NCBI GenBank assembly: GCA_032988165.1
Contig: JANTQF010000435.1
Location: 1-26,372, forward strand
Length of the DNA: 26,372 nt
Direction of reading: 5' to 3'
From: Emmonsiellopsis sp. PD_33
Taxonomy: Eukaryota; Ascomycota; Eurotiomycetes; Onygenales; Ajellomycetaceae
Position 1 is the stretch's first letter; every line of letters begins with the position of its first letter. The position numbers and the translations under genes were made by a program. This document shows positions 11,154 to 19,823 of this stretch, one piece after another. The notes beneath the pieces are model-generated. The model did no database searches. It had not been told where the DNA came from and worked only from the letters and a program-made list of their open reading frames with translations.

Positions 11154-12445
11154 ATGTGCCGCGCAGGTAGGGTCCAACACCGTCTTTGCGGCGAGATCGA
11201 CTATGACGAATGCGGCGGTCCTTGCGATTGCTGTGCCTCAACGTGCCTCTGCTGCTTTGTATGGCCATGGGAATTATGGCTCTGGATTCCAGACAAAAAG
11301 CGAGACCTTGAATATAAGGCGCGTGCCCGTCGTATGGAAATAGCGGAAAGTATTGCCCCTTTACCAACACCGCGCCTGCGAAATCTATCACCCGCCCCGT
11401 CAGGGGGACCACCTCCATCACGGAACCCTTACGCCCCAATACTGCCAAAACTGTATGGCCAGCGAGCGCCCAGGCCGGCGGGGAAACAGGACGATCAGAC
11501 GTCCTGTCTATTCTTCAAGCTCAGCCCCGAACTTCGGCTCATGATATATCGTGAGGTCATTAGTGACTACAATATTATCATTTCGAAGACGGGGATACCG
11601 CCGAAAGTAAATAGGCGTGGGAAGGAAAAACCAATGCCTTCCAAGCTGGACCACGTTAAATTCATAGAGGATGGAAACTACCCCAAGAAGTTTTCCCCCA
11701 CAATCAGCGCGTTATACTCATCGACCCATAGCCCCAATTTCTCTGCCCGAATTCCGAGTCACAGGCTGCTTCCATTGCTACAAACATGCCGCAGAATGTA
11801 TGTTATCCCATCCCCAACCCATCCCCCTCCATTTTTTACCTTCCGCATGGCGTGGACATGCACTGCAAATACACCAAAAAACACCATTAATTATCATAAC
11901 CCTGTTCTCCTCCATACTCTATACCATACATACAATAACCCCAACCCCCCAGATACGCCGAAACAATCGACTCCCTCTACTCCACCAACACCTTCTGCTT
12001 CGTCAACGAAAAACTATTCATGGGCTTCCATAGCCAGCTACTCCCCAAACGCTTAAATTCAATCACATCGCTATACCTACATACCAAATACAACAGGTTC
12101 AGCTTTCGGGGTATCAGCAAGGACGCTGCAAATATAATCTGCTCCATGGCGGGCTTGAGGCGGTTGGATATTTTTATCCAGTGGCCTTATTCCCCACGGG
12201 GTCTTGGAGACCACCTTTATCTGCTGAAAGCATATCTTGACGAGCCCTTGAGGACGATTGGACGGTATGGGAATCCGGAACTTGTGGTGACAGTGCGGTG
12301 CCAGACGGAGCAGATGGAGGAGGCTGTTAAGGGCTTGGGGATAGATACTATTCGGTTGATACCGCTGGGTACATCTGAGAGTTCGGGGGAAGGTACTGGT
12401 GACACCCATGCAGGGGTTGGTGGGAGTTGGTTTTCGGATGTATGA
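11154..12445 (+). CDS. DUF7730-like fungal protein with Cys/Trp-rich N-terminus
   Basis: Function unknown. Two exons, 11154-11797 and 11953-12445; 1137 nt, 378 aa. Intron 11798-11952 (155 nt) has donor GTATGT and acceptor CCCCAG; splicing joins LLQTCRR to IYAETIDSLYSTNTFCF, the conserved core of the fungal DUF7730 type, in which a short F-box-like helix (here FFKLSPELRLMIYREVI, about 128-144) precedes a 'TCR-IY-EA--LLYS-N-F' motif. The first ATG of the frame is at 11154; the preceding open stretch begins only at a TTG. The N-terminus is unusual: Cys cluster CGGPCDCCASTCLCC at about residues 22-36, then the aromatic FVWPWELWLWIP. Residues 60-115 are basic and proline-rich. The C-terminal third has the expected predicted leucine-rich strand/helix pattern. 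The gene is convergent with the LPMO gene. Family call moderate; no enzyme motif seen. Confidence 0.75.
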
Positions 12446-12734
12446 TATCGTTCTTGAGACAGGCCAAATTAGAAGCAAGAGGGAGGGAGGGTCTGACCAA
12501 GGAAATATCTACTCCTGCTATGTTGTATTCCCTTGGTTAATAAGGAGATTTGAGGACAGATATAGGGACAACTATGAAGCGAAGCAGTGTTTGTATACAA
12601 TAGAATTAGTATGTGGTTCATCCCCAACATCTCCATGTCCTCTTTGTATGTACATATATCATAAGACAAAAGCCCTCTCAAATCATCAGATGCAACATCT
12701 CCTTACTCAACCCCAGCCTCCCAGGGACACCACC
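12446..12734. other. Short convergent intergenic region
   Basis: This 289-bp stretch lies between the stops of the DUF7730-like gene and the LPMO-like gene and presumably carries both 3' UTRs. It is AT-rich in the middle. I see no gene, RNA or repeat in it. Confidence 0.5.
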
Positions 12735-13554
12735 TCACGCCGTAATCGCAATATCCGCACAATGCAAATAGATCTGCCCAGTCTGATAAGAATTCCACTT
12801 AAACCCCAACAGCGTATGATTCGACTCGATCTCAGGAATCTTAATCTTCTTCGTAACCGTATACCCATTCGCGATACTCGTGAAGCAGGACCCCAACTCT
12901 GCCCCATCAACCCCCTGACACCCCCTCGACCCCCCTTCCCCTTCAAACTTATTACACGTGAACCACTCATTATTATGACACGGCTCACCCTCCCCACCAC
13001 AGTCTTCAGAGAACCCGCACTCCTGCCCCTCAACATCCGTACACGGCAGGATCCCCGCATCAAAGCACTCCTCAGCAGCCTGCTTCTCCTCCTCCGTCGG
13101 CAGATAAGCCGAGTCAATGAACTTGCTCACGATCGCCTCGTCCTGGCAGATGCGGTAGCTGAACATGCCGCCGTGGTCGCCGTTGTTGTCCACGCACCAG
13201 ACCACGTCGACCACGTCGCCGGCTTTGTAGGTGGCCACGATCTCACTGCCCCAGTCGGATCCTGGCTGGTTGTAGTCGATGCTTGAGCGCGCGTTGTACC
13301 CGCACGGCCCGCTGCGGCCGACTGGGGCTGCGCTTAGGTCTGGCCAGGACTCGACGGGTTCGAGGATTGAGCATTCGGGACATTCGTCTAGACCGGCCTA
13401 GGGGGTGGGTTAGTTGAGGAGTTGTGTGAATAAGGGGTAATGGATGTATGTGTACCTCGTTCCCGAGACGGGTACGGCTGGACGGCTCGGTAAGGTAGCC
13501 GTGGCCATAGGCGGATGTGGCCATGCCGAGGACGGTGAGGGCGGTGTACTTCAT
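12735..13554 (-). CDS. Secreted copper lytic polysaccharide monooxygenase-like protein (LPMO_10 superfamily, AA16-like)
   Basis: Probable extracellular mono-copper oxygenase that cleaves a polysaccharide oxidatively; substrate unknown (AA16 members act on cellulose). Exons on the minus strand 13554-13456 and 13397-12735; 762 nt, 253 aa. Intron 13455-13398 (58 nt) has branch CTAAC and joins TRLGNE to AGLDECPEC. Residues 1-17 are a signal peptide (MKYTALTVLGMATSAYG) and cleavage exposes His18 (HGYLTEP), the first histidine-brace ligand. The second is His108 in NNGDHGGMFSYRIC. The end, NSYQTGQIYLHCADIAI, is typical of chitin-binding-type-4/LPMO_10 proteins. The mature chain has 14 Cys (even number, so probably seven disulfides), many in an insert at about 140-200. 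One NHT N-glycosylation sequon lies near the C-terminus. No C-terminal carbohydrate-binding module or GPI signal is visible. Superfamily call strong; AA16 versus a neighbouring AA family is less sure. Confidence 0.85.
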
Positions 13555-13695
13555 GGTTCTTGCTTACGGATCTTGAAGCTGCCTTAGAAACGAGAGGGAG
13601 GAGGTTCAGCCAAGATCTGGATAATGTTTTCGGCGCCTTTGCTTGCTGGATCGAGTGTCGAACAGGCGGAACGAACAACGCGGACGGTTCAGATG

Positions 13696-13703
13696 TTTAT
13701 ATA
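13696..13703 (-). promoter_or_regulatory. TATA box of the LPMO-like gene
   Basis: On the minus strand the sequence reads TATATAAAC, about 145 bp upstream of the ATG at 13554, with a CCAAT-type pentamer (ATTGG on the minus strand) about 10 bp farther upstream. This would place transcription start near 13665 and give a leader of roughly 110 nt. Confidence 0.5.
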
Positions 13704-14996
13704 TTCATTCCAATCCGCAAGTGACAGGGAAGATTCGAATAATAAAACAAATCAGAAGAATCGAAACACGTTCACGTCCACCTAGTAAACCAAACAAGCC
13801 CCCTCTACATAGTACTAGTGGCCCAAAACGTATACTTCGGAGATTCAAGCCCCTTGATTCTCCCATTCCCTGTGTCATCTTAGCTCCGAATAAGAGAACA
13901 GCATCACGTCTATTAGGGCGAAAATATGTTTACCAACCTAACCAACACCATGTCTTAGACACCAGACAGGTAGCTACTAGACACTGCGCCGGGGGTTTCT
14001 CCAGAAAAATGCGGAGTGCAGCCAGGATCTTCACATGTCGAGCAGAGTAAAGCAGAAGTAGGATTCTTCAGGAAATGTTAGTTAGGTTTGAAATCCGACA
14101 CTTGCAGGAGAAATTATTCACCATTTCAGAGTATCCGGGGCCGCACCGTAGGTCGGACGGTGACAGCTGCGGGGTTCCGAGTACGGGCCGAAGTGGATGA
14201 GGCCCGGGAAGGGCGGGATCCCGTGTTTTGGCGTTGCAGATCCCCGAGTTAGGGTAGTTGATTAGGCGGATTGAAGGCCTGTGGAAGAAAAGTCTGGAGG
14301 CATGGTTCCTGTGGAAGATGGTTGAGAAAGGGGGTGCGACTAGACGGAATGCTCCAAGTTGGTATGGAGTAGTTAGTATGAGCGATATCATCCCTCGCTA
14401 CAAATCACCCCGAGGAATGGTTATCCTATCAAGATCAATAGTCAGCCGTAGTAACAATGAATCAATCACTCACTCGTCTCTCTTGTCTACCCAGGTGAGG
14501 TTGAAGTTGCCTCCACCCGATCTAAGGATCCCCGTCAGCCAAACCTTAAAGCGATTTAAGCAAACCGGCCTCGGGTCTTTATCGGGGTAACTCTGTGGGG
14601 TAAAATAAATGCGGAGGAAGGGGTTACACTCAGCGTTATTCCCCCATTTGCCCCTTGGCCCTTGTCCCAGTCCATTCTTCACCTACAGTCCCTTGAGGCT
14701 TGCTTGAGGCTTGAGAAGGATCCTCGGCTTCGCTTTGTTTCTCGAAGAATGCAAGTATCGCCAAGTGTGGCTAGTTAATATTGTTCGTTTCGGAAAAGGG
14801 TTTTCGTTTCATCAAGCCGGCTAGGATTAGCACGTAGAAATAAAAGTTTATGTAGTCCGTAGATTGACTCTATAAATTCGAACAAGAGCTGTGAAGAATC
14901 AAATGTGTATCTCATCCACACACCTAAACCCCAGCTAACCCAAACCAAAAAACATAAAACAACAAGGTCTAATTAATCATTTTCCCGCTCCGTGCC

Positions 14997-15009
14997 GTGT
15001 ACAGTACAC
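14997..15009. repeat. 13-bp palindrome GTGTAC-A-GTACAC
   Basis: Perfect six-base arms around one A. A related 12-bp palindrome, GTACA-GG-TGTAC, lies 120 bp to the right at 15129-15140. Both sit downstream of the DOA4-like stop, about 1.5 kb upstream of the LPMO-like start. Function unknown. Confidence 0.5.
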
Positions 15010-15517
15010 CAAATCGAAAATCAGAATATGAAAGTGAATAGCCCCAAACCAGATAAGGTCAGGGAATGGCGGCTCAAAGAAAACATTTACACCCCAGCCA
15101 GCCAACGCCGCGGAGGAACTTAATAGGCGTACAGGTGTACAAAATCATCGAAACCATTACCTCGTGGGATAATGAACATGGATGATAGAGATATGTGAAT
15201 GAGATGAAATAAGAGGGGAAAGTAAGTCATGGAATAGCCAAGGGTGGGTGGGGAGAGAATGCTCTTGATCCCCCCCCCTTAGAAGAAGTGGCTAAAATGA
15301 GAAAACATTGGAATGGGTGTATAGTATAGTTTCAAGCTCTTTAATTAGTTGTGATGTCATGGTGCCAAACAGCTCGGGGGAATCTGGATATATAAGAAGA
15401 ATAATATGAGGGAACGCAAAATAAAACAAACGCCCGGCTGCTCCCAAGAAGAAGAAAAGCCAAAAGTACATGGAAGAGGAAGAAACAGCCAAAAAAAGGG
15501 GGGGGAAACAAGATATG

Positions 15518-18500
15518 CTAATTCGTCAAAGCGCGCTCATAAAACACTAAATATGCTTGATCGTTGTGCAGAGCATCAGCAGGTCTCAAACTCGCCGGGT
15601 TGAAATCCGTTACTCGTTGGTCGTCGAATTTCCGCCAGCAGCCTCGCCTATCATCCCTGACCAGGGAGATATAGTGTCCTTCACTGCTTGAAGAACCTAT
15701 GTGGCGAACAATTCCGTACGCGTTGTAGATGTATGGAGGCGTGGTTGCAAGTTCTGGTTTGGTTGTGGCTGCATCAGGGCCGCTACCATTGGGAGCAGAG
15801 GATGGTCGGGCCATGAAGGGTGTAAGGTCCAAGCCGGTGATGGGGAAGCTGATGGGGGTATGTATTTTGCGGGTTTGTTGGAAACGAGAGAGCGTAAACC
15901 GCTTAAAATGGACGACTAGGAATCGCGGGGCGCGAGTCAGGATGATTTGCTTGGTTGCCTCGCGTTCACGTCGGCAATGTGGGCATTTCCAAAAGTCTTC
16001 GCCGTCAAGCATTTCCTCCTGGCAATAACTCTTCAAACAGTGGTAGAGGTCGCCGACGCCGGATGTTGGGATCTCCACGCTAATGCTAAAGAATGCTTCA
16101 TACGTCGTTGATGTGCGCCGGCACGTTCTGCATCTTAGTCGGCTAGCGTGCTGTCCCGCAAACAAGGAGGAAATGTATGACATTTCGCGATGGCAGTATC
16201 GGTTCCATTCAATTGTCGAAACCTGCTCGATAGGCATCTGCTCACGGCGCAATTCTTGCTCAAACGTCAGGGGTCGGAGCGGCGTTCGATCCCAGTTCAC
16301 ATTCAGGTCTTCGTGAAGACAATCGAGGAGCACATCGAAGAATTCCTTTGCATCCTGTTGTCGGCTACCAGCCCATTCGGGATTCAGACGGCCTATGAAA
16401 TTGCGAAATGACGTAGGGCGGATCACGTCGACGTCATTTTTCCATAAAGAACGTACTAGATTAGCGTACAAGCCAGGAAGGATCCCCTGAGAGCCCTTCC
16501 AGTTTTTCTGCACGTTGGAGTGGAACCGGTTGTCAATAAAAAATTTAGTTAATTGAACCGTGACGTTTAAACACTGGATAATCGAATTCATATAGCATGT
16601 CGAACCCATGTTGACAAGACCCGTGCGAGGAAGTTTCATGCGGTCAATCGGTGAGCTGGCAGCATACAGTGCTGCTTTGGATGCGGATGATTGACGGGCG
16701 AGAGGGGGTTGAACTGGTCGCCCATCGGAGACGCCACTATAAATAGGTCGAGGAGCAGCAGGGGTAGGACGAGAGAGGGATGGGGGCATTGAACTCTCGG
16801 GTAGAACGGTCTGTGCAGAAATCGGATGGACTTGCCTACCAACCATGGACTGCCTGACGTCTTGAGGCTCCGGGAATCTCCTGAAAAAATCTTCATAATC
16901 GTGCACGAATGGGCTAGGAGGCTCTAGCTCTTGATCTTGAAGGCTTTCGGGTTCTTCTGTAATGGCACCTTCCTCTGTTACGTAACTGTTCGGGTCAATC
17001 TCTTCGTTTTTGGCCTTCTCCAGCCATGCACGCTCTTCTTCTGGGTTGAGAGGTGTAAATTCGCGTAGCCTTCGTTTCCGAACCTCCCAGCTCGAATTGG
17101 CACTGGCCGTGGGGAACCGCCTCAGAGGTTGCGCGGTACCTGGCACTGGTTTCCGAGCGTGAATCCGGCTTATAACAGCTGCGGTTTGAGAAGTGCGTAA
17201 TGAATGCGGCCCAAAGAGATCGACCCAGGCATCAAGTCCACCAACTAGAAGGGCGGGTTGACGACCCTCTTTGAGCGGCTTGTATGCATTAAATTCGTAC
17301 AAAGTGTCATAGAGAGCTCTTAGGTGCGGCAGGCTAGTCCCCGCAGGGGATCCAACGAGATAGGAGGTTTCTCGAGTACTTTGATCGTAATAGACTACTA
17401 GATCAAACTCGTTGCGTCGGCCGAAATGTGACTGTTCTATATCTGGGCTGAGGACAAGGCGATCTTCAAGATCCTCAGCAGAAACATTTTCCTTCAATGC
17501 AACCGGCTCTATACACATAATTGATTTGGAGTATATATGGCCGTTATCAAATCTATCTCGCGGGCGGACATCGATAAGCAAAACTTCGTATTTTTGGAGG
17601 TATTCGTGGAGCTTCTCTGGTTGTATTGTTGGTTGCAGCGGTATATCCGGACCACACGTTGGCGTCCCTGCTCTCGAATGGACGCCGTTGGGGGTGGACG
17701 ATCGGTATGAGTAGTCATCACTGTTAAATCCATTGGAGTTGTGACCTTGGTTACCCCAATTTGTCGATTGGCGAGAGAAAACAGGACGCGCACTTTCGGT
17801 CGACGTTCTTGGGGGGTTTGATGGAGGTTGGGAAGGAACTGTATAGCCAGGATTATACGCCGGACTAGGATAGCGGGGAAGGGACGAGTTCATAGGATCC
17901 AAGGGGACTTTTGGCGGGATAATTGGAGGTCTGCGAGAGGAGTTCATCTCACGGGGCCCAAGAGGCCGTGGACCTGGGGGCCCAAGCGGGGATGATGCGC
18001 TGCCTCGTGATTGTGGCCGTTGATGGGCGACACCAGAATCCAACTCTGCAAGCGAAGCGGTCGAAGAATTGGCATTTTGGGCGCCAACGCTGAGGCCTAA
18101 CGGAATTGGATTTCGATTTTGGCGGGACATTCTCAATTCTGCAAACCGTTTGGCGAGAGGGTCCGTCGCACCTGCTTCTGGGCTCAGGGGCTTGCGAAGG
18201 GGCATCTCAGACTTCGGTCTTAGATCGAGATTTGGCGCAACTGCGGCGGCACCCAAAGGCGGACCGGACAATGGTCGATTCGCCTGGAAGCTTGACGGAC
18301 TGGGCATGCGGAGTGGCGGACTATTAGGAGGTTCGGTATGGCGATGTGTAGCATTAACAGGCTCCGCTGACATGGCTCGCCCATGTTGTAGCGGCGCTGG
18401 TATGGATGCATTCGTTGTTCTACTCTGGTCTATGTTCCGCTTCACACTTGTCATGGTACCTTCTTGAGATCGAACAGACTACAAAATCAGTATAAATACG

Positions 18501-18931
18501 GAGCCAACGGCGCATTGGACCCAGATCAGTACTTACAGCGATTAGTTTTATAAAGCGATCATTCCAGCCTGGGTGTTGCCGCCTCATATAGTCATAGTCC
18601 GGGTGATCAGGAATACCGTTGATGGCGATTTCTGAAGCGCGCAAATAATGATTAAAGGCCACGTCCAGCTGCCCTTTACCAAGGGATAATTTTGAATTCT
18701 GGATAGCATCCTCCGAGATGCGGAGGAGCTCATTCAACTACATCGGACAACCGTCAGTCAGCACATGAACGGGGCCGCTCTGTCGACGGCACTTACGGAT
18801 ACGTCTTCTTCTATTTTCGCGGCCGCGGTTATTTTCTCAGGCTCGCGAGCGGAATGCGGGGCTCCTCGCTGGGGGTCGACATAGGGGCCCCCATTCCGGG
18901 GATATGATTGATATCCCTTTTCTCCCCGCAT
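15518..18931 (-). CDS. DOA4: Ubiquitin-specific protease of the Doa4/USP8 type
   Basis: Cysteine protease that removes ubiquitin from cargo at endosomes before it enters multivesicular bodies, by homology to Doa4/USP8. Exons on the minus strand: 18931-18797, 18737-18537, 18478-15518; 3297 nt, 1098 aa. Introns are 18796-18738 (59 nt, branch CTGAC) and 18536-18479 (58 nt). Residues about 45-115 form the USP8-dimer/MIT-like helical domain (NELLRISEDAIQN...GWNDRFIKLIA). A long Pro/Ser-rich linker follows. The rhodanese-like domain is about 397-536 (VLLIDVRPRDRFDNGHI); the usual catalytic-loop Cys is absent (VVYYDQSTRE), as in USP8-type rhodaneses. The USP domain has Cys box GLVNMGSTCYMN with catalytic Cys740, a CxxC zinc pair (CRTC...CPHC), and His box SEGHYISLV with His1047 followed by FDDQRV. 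Start ATG 18931 is the first in frame; a stop lies upstream. Paralogue Ubp5 naming is possible. Confidence 0.9.
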
Positions 18932-19823
18932 TATAATCCCCCTTCCAAGCACGGTAGAGGGTGCTTCCCGGCGGTGGTCCCGACGCAGCAAAGCTGCGCA
19001 GCATCAGAATCTATCCAATATCGGTATACAGCGGCAGGCAACCCGCATCGTCGGGGTGAAGTGTCTGGGTGATTAAGGGTGGTGCACGGGGGGTGAGAGG
19101 CTTCCCCACTAAGCTGGGACGGGCGAAATGGAAGGGCGCGTGGAAAAAAAGAGCGCCAGGGCGGAAGACGAAGCGAGAGGCTCGAAGAATCGAGATAGCA
19201 GCGCCAGGGAAGGGGTGTATGCGCAGAGAACTGGAGATAGAGAGCGGAGTGTCGTTGAGGGCGTGGGAGACAGATGGTCAAAGGTCAAAAGTGACGATGC
19301 TTGGCATACGCGGCTCAAGGCACGACGTCAGCGGGCGGAGTGTATTCTATGCTGTTTCCTGCTGTGGGATGACCGTACAGGACGAGGCTTATTACTGCCA
19401 AGCCGCAGAATACTGCGTAGTCCACGTGACCGTACCGCAATATCGTATTGTCCGTACGCGTCCTGCATACCGTAACTTACCGCGCCGCAAGGTCCCAGGC
19501 CAAACACGCCAAACACCGACCTCACCCCAGCGAAGGCAGCGGCGAAACAGCTTCACCCGCCCGCCAGCATCGACTTCGACATCAACATCAGCGTCACCAG
19601 TCCCCTTGTCTAGCACCACGACGACTGCTCTATTCTCCCGAGCCTCCACCTCCCAGTTGCAGAGCTGCGTGCGCTGCCGCTCTCCCAACGACGTCATCCC
19701 CCTCATCCGCAGTGATCTCGCTTCGCCCCAGCAGTTCCGTCATTCCCGCTGCTCACAACTCGCACCCCTTCCCGCCATCTGGGAGACCACTGTTGGGCCT
19801 GCGATTTCTAAATTACCGTCACC
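18932..19823. promoter_or_regulatory. Divergent promoter shared by DOA4-like gene and VPS27
   Basis: An 892-bp head-to-head intergenic region. It contains a stem-loop AAGCAC-N8-GTGCTT (18947-18966) ending 15 nt before the DOA4 ATG; a purine tract around 19125-19270 (pyrimidine-rich toward DOA4); a tandem heptamer GGTCAAA-GGTCAAA (19276-19289) followed by TGACG; CACGTGAC (19423-19430, GTCACGTG on the other strand); and an inverted repeat CAATA-TCG-TATTG (19438-19450). The VPS27 side is pyrimidine-rich and ends in the strong start context CACCATGG. The 266-codon open frame at 19069-19869 is Arg-rich and overlaps the VPS27 start; I treat it as spurious. Confidence 0.65.

Larger units (their letters stand above)
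13555..15517. other. Gene-poor region upstream of the LPMO-like gene
   Basis: This stretch of 1963 bp lies between the LPMO-like start and the 3' end of the DOA4-like gene, both on the minus strand. It should contain the LPMO promoter and the DOA4 3' UTR. I see a TATA box (13696-13703), a CTTAAA-GCGA-TTTAAG inverted repeat (14545-14560), a CTTGAGGCTTG direct repeat near 14692-14714, and two GTAC palindromes (14997-15009, 15129-15140). Open frames here (13643-14050, 14258-14590, 14470-14682) look non-coding. No transposon ends or tRNA are seen. Confidence 0.55.

Noticed and set aside
12399..13286. 295-codon plus-strand frame opposite the LPMO-like gene
   Set aside because: Composition is Arg/Leu/Pro-rich as expected from antisense reading, and the minus strand encodes a clear secreted family.
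14135..14174. CreA-like SYGGRG hexamers (CCGGGG, GCGGGG) upstream of the LPMO-like gene
   Set aside because: Two hits to a degenerate six-base motif in GC-rich DNA about 600 bp away are expected by chance.
14258..14682. Open frames on both strands in the gene-poor region
   Set aside because: Short, overlapping on opposite strands, and without protein-like composition or recognisable motifs.
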